NCBI GenBank assembly: GCA_003220055.1
Contig: QHRF01000084.1
Location: forward strand, 1-36,694
Origin: Verrucomicrobiota bacterium
GTDB taxonomy: Bacteria; Verrucomicrobiota; Verrucomicrobiia; Chthoniobacterales; UBA10450
Direction: 5' to 3'
DNA length: 36,694 bases
How positions within the stretch are numbered: the stretch's first letter is position 1; each line of letters begins with the position of its first letter. The translations under genes and the position numbers were made by a program. Under the pieces are notes generated by a model. The model ran no database searches. It saw nothing but the letters and a program-made list of their open reading frames with translations, and was not told the origin of the DNA. This document shows, one piece after another, positions 25,786 through 33,355 of the stretch.

Positions 25786-26316
25786 TCAGCCTTTGCGGGC
25801 TTTGTCTAATTCGGCAAGGAAGGCGGCGATACCGCCCTGGTACAAACCATCATAGCGCCAGACGGTTTTGCCTTCACCATTCAGCACCACAAGCGTGGGG
25901 AAGCCTTCAATCTGATATCTCCGCGCCAATTCCATGTTTTGTTTTTGCGTCTCAGCGCTTTGGGCTTTGCGCCGCGGAAAATCAACTTCCATCAAAACGA
26001 GGTTTTTGCTGGCGTAATCCTTAAACTGCGGCTGCTGGAGAATGGCTTTGTCGAGCTGAATACAAAAACCGCACCAGTCCGATCCCGTAAAATCGAGCAG
26101 CAACAACTTGTGGCTCGCTTTCGCTTCTTCCTGAGCCTTTTTGTAATCAGTCGTCCACGTCCCGATAGGTGCGTTCGACGCCGGCGCCAACTGTGTCGGC
26201 GGTGTTTCCTTCTGCGCCGCAGTCTTCGCTTCGTTGCGATGGGCAGCGATTACGAGCGCGATTGCGATCGCCAGAAAAAGTATCGGCAGTCTGATCGCGC
26301 TAATGAATTTTTTCAC
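25786..26316 (-). CDS. Membrane-anchored thioredoxin-fold protein
   Basis: A protein of about 176 residues with an N-terminal hydrophobic anchor or signal (LPILFLAIAIALVIA) and a thioredoxin-like domain from about residue 60. The redox motif CGFC lies in DFTGSDWCGFCIQLDK, and the cis-Pro is in EGFPTLVVLNG. The fold resembles the thioredoxin_7/DsbD-gamma group, so it probably reduces or isomerises disulfides in the periplasm. I prefer GTG 26316 (VKKFISAIRL), because the residues before it, from ATG 26376, are encoded up to the edge of a GC-rich hairpin pair and look non-coding. It converges on the hybrid kinase gene 41 bases away. Confidence 0.82.
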   Translation of the reverse strand: MKKFISAIRLPILFLAIAIALVIAAHRNEAKTAAQKETPPTQLAPASNAPIGTWTTDYKKAQEEAKASHKLLLLDFTGSDWCGFCIQLDKAILQQPQFKDYASKNLVLMEVDFPRRKAQSAETQKQNMELARRYQIEGFPTLVVLNGEGKTVWRYDGLYQGGIAAFLAELDKARKG

Positions 26317-26378
26317 ACCGAAAGGTCGGTCAATCCGGGTTGCGGCGCAAGTAGCCACAACGCGAGCACGTTCCACAA

Positions 26379-26427
26379 CGGGCTCGCCCGCTCAGTCTTT
26401 ATTGCAGCCCTGCGCTCGTAGGCAGGG
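26379..26427. repeat. Two adjacent GC-rich hairpins
   Basis: CGGG/CCCG (26379-26382 with 26387-26390) and CCCTGC/GCAGGG (26408-26413 with 26422-26427) flank an AT-rich spacer. They lie between the SWIB gene and the thioredoxin-like gene, both minus. No T-run follows on the minus strand, so a plain intrinsic terminator is unlikely. Confidence 0.45.
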
Positions 26428-26448
26428 ACTCAAACGTCAATCCGCGGC

Positions 26449-26727
26449 CTAACGAATGTGACCCGAGACGAGCTTCGTCATCTCGAACATGCTGACCTGG
26501 CTCTTGCCGTTGAAAACTGGCCGGAGCGCGTCGTCGGCGTTGATTTGGGTTCTCTTGGTCTTGTCCTGTAAACCGTTTTTCTTGATGTAGTCCCAGAGCT
26601 TCTTGGTGAGCTCGGAACGCGGCAACGGTTTTGAGCCAACGATAGCGGAGAGCTTTTCGTCGGGCTGGACTGGTCTCATGAAGGCGGGATTGGGCTTGCG
26701 TTTTGAAGGAGTTTTGGTTTTCGGCAT
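26449..26727 (-). CDS. SWIB/MDM2-domain protein
   Basis: A 92-residue protein that is almost entirely one SWIB domain. After a basic tail (MPKTKTPSKRKPNPAFMRPV) come the landmark segments KPLPRSELTKKLWDYIKKNGLQD, interrupted here only by length, then RTQINADDALRPVFNG and VSMFEMTKLVSGHI. SWIB domains are best known from eukaryotic chromatin-remodelling complexes, but stand-alone copies occur in Chlamydiae and Verrucomicrobia, where a role in DNA condensation or topology has been proposed. Both neighbours are on the same strand, but the gaps (66 bases upstream, about 130 downstream) suggest separate units. Confidence 0.9.
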   Translation of the reverse strand: MPKTKTPSKRKPNPAFMRPVQPDEKLSAIVGSKPLPRSELTKKLWDYIKKNGLQDKTKRTQINADDALRPVFNGKSQVSMFEMTKLVSGHIR

Positions 26728-26792
26728 ACAGGCTGATTAATGCTTCGTTTGCGGCAGAGCAACACTAATTTTCGGGGTAATTTTTTTTCTTG

Positions 26793-27944
26793 CTAATTGG
26801 ATCGACGCACGACAACCGCGGCGACATCGTCCGGTGGCGATTCGCTGGCCTCAGGGGTTGCCGCTTTCAACATCAGCTCGAGCAACGCGTCCGCGCTTGC
26901 CGCAAAAGGATTAATCATTCCCGCAAGTTGGGTCGGCGTCGATCGTGGCCGGCCATTCTTGGCTGCACCAAACAATCCATCGGTGTAAAGCGTGAAGGCG
27001 TCGCCCGGATTCAATTCCAGAGCTGTTTCGATGAAACTCGATTCCTCAACCAATCCAAGAGGCGGTGCGGAAGCGGCGATCGCTTCGGTTCCACGCCCAA
27101 ACCGGGTAACAAGAAGCGGCGGATGTCCCGCGCCGACTACGCTGGCCTGTCCACTTTTGGGATCCAGCGCCACGCACATCGCGCTCATGAAAGAGCGGCC
27201 AGCGAAAATTCCACGCAGATCATTGTTCACCGCTTCCATGATCTTGCCTGGCCGTTCGTGCTCTTCGTGTCCGTGATGAAACAGAAGTTTGGCGAGAGTC
27301 GTCATCAAAGCGGCTGAGGCGCCATGACCGGTGGCATCCGCGATCCAGAATAACCAACGATCCTCTTTTATTGGGAGCCATCCATAAATGTCTCCGCCAA
27401 CTTCGATCACCGGACGATAACAGGCCGCGATTTCCCATCCCGGAAGCGTGGGCGGCTTTTGTGGGATCAGCGCTTGCTGGGTCAGCCGCGCCGCCGCTAG
27501 GTCGCGCTCGAGATTACGGCGCCATGCTTCTAGTTCCTGATTTTGCTGCTGTAACTGGACGCGCATTGAATGTAACCGCAGTTGCGTCTCTATTCGTGCG
27601 CGCAACACCTCGGCGTTGATGGGTTTGATTACGAAGTCGTCTGCTCCGGCGTTGAGACACGTGACCTCGTTTTCGCCGTATCCGGTCAACATGATCACCG
27701 GGATCTGTGCAATTGCCGGATTCGGATCAGCCCGCAGTCGCCTGAGCGCTTCCGCCCCGTCCATTCCCGGCATTTTGAAATCGAGCAACAGCGCCGCTGG
27801 TTGCTTTAAATGGACGAAGTTTAGGGCGTCGGTCGCATTGTCCATTTCGCGGCAAACGTAACCGGCTGCAGAAAGCATCCGCGCCAGTAACTTCCGGCTG
27901 GTCGCGTCGTCGTCGACAATCAGGATTTCTGGGCCGGCCTCCAT
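26793..27944 (-). CDS. Response regulator with PP2C (RsbU/SpoIIE-type) phosphatase
   Basis: A 383-residue two-domain signalling protein. The receiver (about 1-125) has the acidic pair in LIVDDDATS, the phospho-Asp in LLLDFKMPGMDG and the Lys in VIKPI. A short coiled coil (MRVQLQQQNQELEAWRR) leads to a PP2C-type phosphatase with metal ligands in VGGDIYGW, DATGHGASAALM, GAGHPP, YTDGL and PPDDVAAVVV. Such proteins dephosphorylate anti-anti-sigma factors or similar partners when the receiver is phosphorylated. The frame stays open to 28247, but that part is antisense to the lipoprotein gene and has no family character; ATG 27944 (MEAGPEILIVDDD) is the start. Confidence 0.93.
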   Translation of the reverse strand: MEAGPEILIVDDDATSRKLLARMLSAAGYVCREMDNATDALNFVHLKQPAALLLDFKMPGMDGAEALRRLRADPNPAIAQIPVIMLTGYGENEVTCLNAGADDFVIKPINAEVLRARIETQLRLHSMRVQLQQQNQELEAWRRNLERDLAAARLTQQALIPQKPPTLPGWEIAACYRPVIEVGGDIYGWLPIKEDRWLFWIADATGHGASAALMTTLAKLLFHHGHEEHERPGKIMEAVNNDLRGIFAGRSFMSAMCVALDPKSGQASVVGAGHPPLLVTRFGRGTEAIAASAPPLGLVEESSFIETALELNPGDAFTLYTDGLFGAAKNGRPRSTPTQLAGMINPFAASADALLELMLKAATPEASESPPDDVAAVVVRRSN

Positions 27945-28055
27945 TACTGCAACAAGTTCGGAAATCGCCGCCGTCTTGGCTTTTCTAAAATGAATTGCGA
28001 TTCTGAGGCCACTGGCATTGAAATAGAACCAGTGTAGACTCCGTCCAAGCAAATT

Positions 28056-28448
28056 ATGAAATTGTGGCTCTTGCTGGCGCTGCTCACCGCGTTTTTTCTT
28101 TCGGCCTGCACCCGGGAGGAGACTCCGCCGGCCGGCGCGCGGCGGACCGCAGCGCGATATCCCGCCGAAACCGGTGTAGAAAATCAACCGACACAGCAGC
28201 CCTTTAATCCAAATGCCCCACCGGAAAATACCGAAACAGCCGCCCAACCCGTAGCACCACCGCCCACCGGCGCCGCGCCGTCAAAACCGGCCAAGGGCGA
28301 TTATCCCTACGGAACGCCTGTCCCGGGTAAACCTGGCTTCGTGAAGAGCCCGTATGCCGCTGATCAAGGGCTGGTCGATGTGCGTGGGTTCCCGCCTGGC
28401 ACGGAAGTAAAAGATCCTTTCACCAACAAAATCTTTCTTGTTCCGTAA
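28056..28448 (+). CDS. Small Pro-rich lipoprotein
   Basis: A 130-residue lipoprotein. The signal [18 protein letters not shown] ends in a lipobox (LSAC), so Cys18 would be lipidated. The mature part is a Pro/Ala/Thr-rich stalk, followed by a compact C-terminus ([18 protein letters not shown], then [17 protein letters not shown]) that looks conserved in style but is not a family I can name. It is divergent from the REC-PP2C gene with 111 bases between, and is followed by a terminator-like structure before aroA. Confidence 0.75.
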   Translation: MKLWLLLALLTAFFLSACTREETPPAGARRTAARYPAETGVENQPTQQPFNPNAPPENTETAAQPVAPPPTGAAPSKPAKGDYPYGTPVPGKPGFVKSPYAADQGLVDVRGFPPGTEVKDPFTNKIFLVP

Positions 28449-28461
28449 CGGCAGTTGTGGC

Positions 28462-28504
28462 CGACGCTGAATGCCAGAATACTGAATGCAGCATCGCTTT
28501 TTTT
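28462..28504 (+). terminator. Candidate intrinsic terminator after the lipoprotein gene
   Basis: CGACGCTG (28462-28469) can pair with CAGCATCG (28489-28496) with one mismatch, and a run of seven T follows at 28498-28504. The 19-base loop is long. A direct repeat CTGAATGC (28467-28474 and 28482-28489) lies across it. The structure sits ten bases before the aroA start. Confidence 0.45.
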
Positions 28505-28513
28505 AATTGATTT

Positions 28514-29863
28514 ATGGAGTTGCGCGTAAAACGAGCGCCTCGGATTGAAGCGGAGATCACCGTTCCGGGCGATAAAAGTATTTCACATCGCGCCGCTATC
28601 GTTGCTGCCCTTTCGAATGGCGTTTGCAACCTGCGGGGGTTTCTCCCGAGCGACGACTGCATGCATACCGTCAGCGCGTTGCGCGCGCTCGGAATTCAAA
28701 TTGAACAACCCGAACCGGACATTCTCATTGTTCACGGGAAGAAACGCCTCCTGACACCGCCAAAGGACGAGATCAATTGCGGCGGCTCCGGCACAACCAT
28801 GCGTCTGCTCGCCGGTTTGCTTGCCGGTCAGACTTTTGAAACGCGATTAGTCGGTAATCCATCCCTCACCCGCCGCCCGATGGATCGCATAATCGAGCCG
28901 CTCCGAAAAATGGGCGCGGACATTGTCGCCGAAGGTCCGGAGCAAACGCCTCCTCTCCGTATCCGCGGCGGATCGTTGCGAGGAATTCATTACCGTTCAC
29001 CCGTGGCCAGCGCTCAGGTCAAAAGCGCCATTCTTCTCGCCGGGCTTTTCGCTAAGGGCAAAACGACCGTGGATGAGCCATCGGCCAGCCGCAACCACAC
29101 CGAGCTGATGTTTAATTATTTTTTAATCCGTACTGCCAAAGCCGAAGACTCCATCAGCGTTTTTGGCGACCAGATCCCGGAGTCGCGCGATTTTTCAATT
29201 CCAGGCGACATTTCTTCGGCCGCCTTTTGGTTGGTCGCGGCCGCTGCCCAATCCGGCGGCCACCTGCTCGTTCGCAACATTGGATTGAATGACACCCGGA
29301 CAGCATTGCTGGGTGTTTTGGTGCGAATGGGGGCGCAAGTGCGCGAAGCGGTTGAAGACACCGATCAATTGGAACCGCGCGGTGTCGCCGAAGTCACCGG
29401 TGTACCGCTCAAAGGCACGGTGATTCACGGGAAAGAAATTCCGCAGTTGATTGACGAATTGCCGGCACTCGCAGTTGCGGGCGCATTGGCTAATGGCACG
29501 ACGATCATTCGCCACGCCCATGAGCTTCGCGTCAAGGAGAGTGATCGGATCGCGGCGATCTCGCACAATTTGCGGGGAATGGGCGTTCAAGTGATCGAGC
29601 TGAATGACGGCCTTGAAATCCATGGACCGGCGCCGTTGCGCGGGGCGCGACTCTCCAGTTTCGGCGACCATCGAATCGCGATGGCCTTTGCCGTGGCCGG
29701 ACTGTTTGCCGACGGCGAAACAATTATTCAGGACGCGGAATGTATCCGCGAATCGTATCCCGGTTTCGAGAAAGCTTTGGACGAGTTCATGAGCCCAAGT
29801 CGAGTTCGCACCAGCACACCCGTCATTGGCACGCTCGTGCCAGCGACGCCGGTGGAAGAATAA
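28514..29863 (+). CDS. aroA: 3-phosphoshikimate 1-carboxyvinyltransferase (EPSP synthase)
   Basis: A 449-residue enzyme of the shikimate pathway that joins phosphoenolpyruvate to shikimate-3-phosphate, toward chorismate and aromatic amino acids. Substrate-binding segments are clear: PGDKSISHRAAIVAAL, NCGGSGTTMRLLAG, NPSLTRRPM, SAQVKSAILLAGLFA, HELRVKESDRIA and FGDHRIAMAFAVAG. The length is normal. The phosphoenolpyruvate loop reads GGSGTTMRL where many enzymes have GNAGTAMRP. The gene heads an aroA-cmk-plsC cluster; cmk starts 61 bases after its stop. The last 20 or so residues (SPSRVRTSTPVIGT...) are a variable tail. Confidence 0.96.
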   Translation: MELRVKRAPRIEAEITVPGDKSISHRAAIVAALSNGVCNLRGFLPSDDCMHTVSALRALGIQIEQPEPDILIVHGKKRLLTPPKDEINCGGSGTTMRLLAGLLAGQTFETRLVGNPSLTRRPMDRIIEPLRKMGADIVAEGPEQTPPLRIRGGSLRGIHYRSPVASAQVKSAILLAGLFAKGKTTVDEPSASRNHTELMFNYFLIRTAKAEDSISVFGDQIPESRDFSIPGDISSAAFWLVAAAAQSGGHLLVRNIGLNDTRTALLGVLVRMGAQVREAVEDTDQLEPRGVAEVTGVPLKGTVIHGKEIPQLIDELPALAVAGALANGTTIIRHAHELRVKESDRIAAISHNLRGMGVQVIELNDGLEIHGPAPLRGARLSSFGDHRIAMAFAVAGLFADGETIIQDAECIRESYPGFEKALDEFMSPSRVRTSTPVIGTLVPATPVEE

Positions 29864-29924
29864 TCACACGCTTGCTTCCGCGGGCGTCCCGCGAAAAACT
29901 GCGCTGGTCGCGCGAGAGCCAGAA

Positions 29925-30581
29925 ATGCAAGCACAAGATCGACATCGCGTAATCGCCATCGACGGGCCGGCCGCTTCGGGAAAGAGCAGCGTGGCGCGTC
30001 AACTCGCGCGCCGTTTGGGCTTCGTTTACGTCAATTCCGGCGCGATGTATCGCGCTGTCACGTGGTCGGTGCTTAACAGCACCATCGATCCGTCGGACAG
30101 ACCTCGGATTGCCGAACTCATTGCCACTTTGTCGTTGGGCGGAGTGTTGCGAGATCGAGCACTTCACCTTTTGATCGACGGTGTCGATCTAACCGGCCAT
30201 CTGCACGAAGATCGCGTGAACGACGAAGTTTCGCGAGTAAGCACGGTCCCGGAAGTCCGCAATGTTCTGGTGGCGAGGATGCGCGACTACGCGAGCAAAC
30301 ACGACCTGGTGGTCGAAGGTCGCGACATTGGCTCGGTCGTTTTTTCGGATACGCCCTACAAGTTTTTCATCGACGCGTCGCTGAAAGTGCGAGCGCAGCG
30401 GCGCGCGGCGCAAGGTCACCGCGACGAAATTGCGCGGCGCGATCAAGCCGATTCGTCACGCGCGGCTTCCCCCCTTTTCGTCGCGAAAGACGCGGAAGTC
30501 ATCGATACGTCGCATTTAACCGTCGACGCGGTCGTGGACGAAATCGTTAAACGATTGCGCGCAAAAAATTTAAAGATTTAA
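29925..30581 (+). CDS. cmk: Cytidylate kinase
   Basis: A 218-residue CMP/dCMP kinase that phosphorylates CMP with ATP in pyrimidine nucleotide supply. The P-loop is IDGPAASGKSSVARQLA near the start, followed by VNSGAMYRAVTW, VVEGRDIGSVVFSDTPYKFFIDAS, and the lid segment RRAAQGHRDEIARRDQADSSR. ATG 29925 (MQAQDRHRVIAIDG) is preferred; the frame is open back to 29826, but that part overlaps aroA and has no family match. Its last codons (NLKI and the stop) are the start of an 8-base repeat array that runs into plsC. Confidence 0.94.
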   Translation: MQAQDRHRVIAIDGPAASGKSSVARQLARRLGFVYVNSGAMYRAVTWSVLNSTIDPSDRPRIAELIATLSLGGVLRDRALHLLIDGVDLTGHLHEDRVNDEVSRVSTVPEVRNVLVARMRDYASKHDLVVEGRDIGSVVFSDTPYKFFIDASLKVRAQRRAAQGHRDEIARRDQADSSRAASPLFVAKDAEVIDTSHLTVDAVVDEIVKRLRAKNLKI

Positions 30582-30650
30582 CGAGTCAAAGATTTAAAGA
30601 TTGGCAGCAACAGATCGCTGAATCGTTAAATCACCAAATCGCTAAATGAA
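30571..30650. repeat. Degenerate octanucleotide array across the cmk-plsC junction
   Basis: The stretch divides into ten 8-base units: TAAAGATT, TAACGAGT, CAAAGATT, TAAAGATT, GGCAGCAA, CAGATCGC, TGAATCGT, TAAATCAC, CAAATCGC, TAAATGAA. Units 1 and 4 are identical; most of the others share the AAA/GAT or AAATC core, and unit 5 fits poorly. The array contains the cmk stop codon (30579-30581) and the plsC start codon (30646-30648). Confidence 0.6.
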
Positions 30651-31260
30651 TTTTTACTACTGGCTCGGCTACCATCTCAGTCGGTTACTTGCCCAGTTAT
30701 TTTTTGGGTTTCGAATTATTAATCGAGAGCGCGTTATTCAGACCGGCCCCGTGATTCTGACCATGAATCACCAAAGTTTTTTTGACCCGCCATTGGCTGG
30801 AAACGCCTGCGACCGGCCCATTTTTTTTCTCGCAAAAAAGTCGTTGATGAATGTGCCGGTGCTCGGGTGGCTTTTGCCGAAGCTCAATGTCATCCCGGTC
30901 AATTTGGAAGGAGGCGACCGCAGCGCGCTGAAAGCATTGATTCGAATCCTGAGTGCGGGCGAGTGTGCGTTGGTTTTTCCGGAAGGATCACGAACCCCCG
31001 ACGGGAATCTGCATCCGGCTTTGCCCGGACTGGGTCTGCTAATCGCAAAAACGCGCGCCCCGGTTGTTCCAATGCGAATTTTCGGCGCGTTCGATGCTTG
31101 GCCGATCCACGGAAAAATTCATTTGTGGCGCAAAATTACGATCGTCGTTGGCGAGCCGATCTATTTCTCGGATGCAGATCTTGGGAGCGGTGGAAAAGAT
31201 CTCTACACGCGGTCGAGCCAGCGAGTGATGGATGCGATCGCAGCGTTGCAGTTGCCTTGA
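30646..31260 (+). CDS. plsC: 1-acyl-sn-glycerol-3-phosphate acyltransferase
   Basis: A 204-residue membrane-associated acyltransferase of the PlsC family, which adds the second acyl chain to make phosphatidic acid. The four family blocks are visible: NHQSFFDPP (catalytic His and Asp), the block-II Phe/Lys region IFFLAKKSLMNVPVLGWLL, FPEGSRTPDG, and VVPMRIFGA. The neighbourhood cmk-plsC is common in several phyla. The start codon ATG 30646 lies in the last unit of an 8-base repeat array and has no recognisable Shine-Dalgarno sequence. Confidence 0.92.
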   Translation: MNFYYWLGYHLSRLLAQLFFGFRIINRERVIQTGPVILTMNHQSFFDPPLAGNACDRPIFFLAKKSLMNVPVLGWLLPKLNVIPVNLEGGDRSALKALIRILSAGECALVFPEGSRTPDGNLHPALPGLGLLIAKTRAPVVPMRIFGAFDAWPIHGKIHLWRKITIVVGEPIYFSDADLGSGGKDLYTRSSQRVMDAIAALQLP

Positions 31261-31300
31261 CCGCGTTTGCGCGCGGGAGATCGACATCGATAGTTTCAAG

Positions 31301-31483
31301 GTGAGCTTGGAACCTCGTGTCTCGAAGAATGTCGGCCGGCTCATGGTCGGGATTGTGATCGGTTTCTCACTGGTTGCGCTTTATGCGAACATCCAAAAAC
31401 TGCGACGCGCGAAAATAGAAACCGTCATTTTCACACCGGCCTCCGCTCAAAGCGCGACGCCATCGCCGGCGCCCACCCGTTGA
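31301..31483 (+). CDS. Small single-helix membrane protein
   Basis: A possible protein of about 60 residues beginning at GTG 31301 (VSLEPRVSKN). It has one hydrophobic helix (LMVGIVIGFSLVALYANI), then a basic stretch (QKLRRAKIE) and a Ser/Pro/Thr/Ala tail. The upstream part of the open frame, from 31232, overlaps plsC and shows no family character, so I start at 31301; ATG 31343 is another option. It ends just before the DUF6600-like lipoprotein gene, on the same strand. I do not recognise a family. Confidence 0.5.
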   Translation: MSLEPRVSKNVGRLMVGIVIGFSLVALYANIQKLRRAKIETVIFTPASAQSATPSPAPTR

Positions 31484-31516
31484 ATAATGAGAGGGGAAAT
31501 GTGTCTAATCATCGCC

Positions 31517-33355
31517 ATGAAAAAGTTTTTTGTATTCCCAGCCGTGATTGCGGTCGCCGCTCTCATTTCCTGCCAGAAGCAGCAAACTGAAGCGGAAAAG
31601 AATGCCGAAGTTGAGCGACAGGTTCAGGAGCGTTTGGCAGCGGAACATCAGGCCGAGCAGCAACAACAGCTTCAACAGCAGCAGGCCGATCTCGACGCGC
31701 GCGAAAAAGCGTTAGCGGAAAAGGAGAATGCGGCCGCAGCCACCCCGGCTCGTCGGGAACGGGCTGAACCCGAACCGGTCACTCGGGCGAGGGCCGTTTC
31801 TGGAGCGGGACCGACTTCCGGGTATTCAACTTTTTATACCAGGCTCGAGCCTCATGGCGCGTGGTTAGAGACCGCTGATTACGGCTATGTTTGGCAACCG
31901 CGCGAAGCAGAGAGCTCGCAGAGTTGGCGTCCGTACACGAACGGGCGCTGGGTTTACACCGATGCCGGCTGGACTTGGATTTCGGAAGAGTCATTCGGTT
32001 GGGCGACTTATCATTACGGACGTTGGACACGGCTGCGGGGAATCGGCTGGGTCTGGGTCCCAGGTCAGCAATGGGCCCCGGCCTGGGTGTCGTGGCGAAA
32101 GAGCAACGATTACGTTGGCTGGGCGCCCCTGCCGCCAGAAGCGCGATTCGATCAACGCACGGGTATCCGCAATTGGTCGGATAACTATTACGACATCGGC
32201 CCGGATCAATATTGTTTTGTTGCGACAAGAGAATTCGGCGCCCAGCGAGCCGAGTCCACTATCCTCCCGCCGGAACGCAACGTCGCGATCGTTAATCAGA
32301 CCACCAATGTCACCAACATCACTTATAACAATACGACGATCGTGAATGAGGGGCCGAATTATGACGAAGTTCGGGCGCAAAGCCGCGAGCCGATGCAGCG
32401 ATTCCGCTTGGAACGCAACGCCAGTGTCGACCTGAATGTCGAAGCACCACGGCCGCTTGTTCAGGGCGAAACCGTGATCGTGGCTGCGCCGGTGATTTCG
32501 GCGCCGCAGGCGAGCGAACGGCCGCGGGCGGTGAAACAAAACATTACCCAAGTTACGGTCGATCTCGGCTGGGCGGCCATTGGCGATCACGACGCTGCCA
32601 AGAAAACGCGTGACAAAATGAAAGCGGAAGCAACTCCGCCGTCGAATGCGCCGCCGAAAAAATTTGTAAAGGCTGCCGCGACAACGACCACGGCTTCTCA
32701 AGGTGCCGAAACACCAGCTTTATCGACATCGGTTACCGCGACGCCATTGCCGTCCGCCACGATATCGGCAACGCCAGCGCCTACTGCCGCTGCAACATCG
32801 ACACCTGAAACGAAGATGACGCCGCGGAGGGTAATTCCGTCCGAACCATCGCCGACACCGGCTGCAACCTCGACGCCAGTGTCCTCTGCATCACCTTTGC
32901 CGACTCCGGCGCAACGCCGCGGACGATTGCCGGTTCCGAGCGCAACCCCGGCGCCGCGAACGATGCCGAGTGCTACACCCAAATCGGCAGCATCTGCCTC
33001 GCCAGCCGCGAGCGACACTGTTTCCTCAGGCGCCATTCCAGCGCTGTCGGCATCGCTAAGTCCGACCACTGGCGCATCGCAAACAGAAGCGACTCGAGGA
33101 AAATTCAAATCTCAGGCGCAGAAGTTTAACCCACCTAAAATCGAGCCAATGAGTTCGCCGTCACCATCGCCGGCCGTAACATCGACACCGATGCCGGATG
33201 CGGCTTCGGTCCCTTCGATTTCCCCCGGTGGAAAGTTGACCAAGCAGGAGAAGAAAGAGCAGAAGCGCGAGGAGAAGAAAGAATTGAAGCGGGAGCACAA
33301 AGAAGCAGCTCAACAAGGTGAAACCGCGTCACCGTCGCCCTCGGCTACGCCTTAA
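31517..33355 (+). CDS. DUF6600-like Trp-rich lipoprotein
   Basis: A lipoprotein of about 612 residues. The signal MKKFFVFPAVIAVAALISC ends in a lipobox, so the start is ATG 31517, not ATG 31487. A Gln/Glu-rich coiled coil follows (about residues 25-75). Residues 95-215 form a Trp/Tyr/Gly-rich domain of DUF6600 type (LEPHGAWLETADYGYVW, then WRPYTNGRWVYTDAGWTW, YHYGRW and VGWAPLPPEA). The last 300 residues are low-complexity Ser/Thr/Pro/Ala with repeated SATP/STP units, ending in a Lys/Glu-rich helix (KKEQKREEKKELKREHKE). The role is unknown; an extended envelope-anchored protein seems likely. Its stop overlaps the ligase gene by 11 bases. Confidence 0.8.
   Translation: MKKFFVFPAVIAVAALISCQKQQTEAEKNAEVERQVQERLAAEHQAEQQQQLQQQQADLDAREKALAEKENAAAATPARRERAEPEPVTRARAVSGAGPTSGYSTFYTRLEPHGAWLETADYGYVWQPREAESSQSWRPYTNGRWVYTDAGWTWISEESFGWATYHYGRWTRLRGIGWVWVPGQQWAPAWVSWRKSNDYVGWAPLPPEARFDQRTGIRNWSDNYYDIGPDQYCFVATREFGAQRAESTILPPERNVAIVNQTTNVTNITYNNTTIVNEGPNYDEVRAQSREPMQRFRLERNASVDLNVEAPRPLVQGETVIVAAPVISAPQASERPRAVKQNITQVTVDLGWAAIGDHDAAKKTRDKMKAEATPPSNAPPKKFVKAAATTTTASQGAETPALSTSVTATPLPSATISATPAPTAAATSTPETKMTPRRVIPSEPSPTPAATSTPVSSASPLPTPAQRRGRLPVPSATPAPRTMPSATPKSAASASPAASDTVSSGAIPALSASLSPTTGASQTEATRGKFKSQAQKFNPPKIEPMSSPSPSPAVTSTPMPDAASVPSISPGGKLTKQEKKEQKREEKKELKREHKEAAQQGETASPSPSATP

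Noticed and set aside
27945-28247. N-terminal extension of the REC-PP2C protein
   Set aside because: The frame is open, but it is antisense to the lipoprotein gene and lacks any receiver-domain character; the receiver starts right after ATG 27944.
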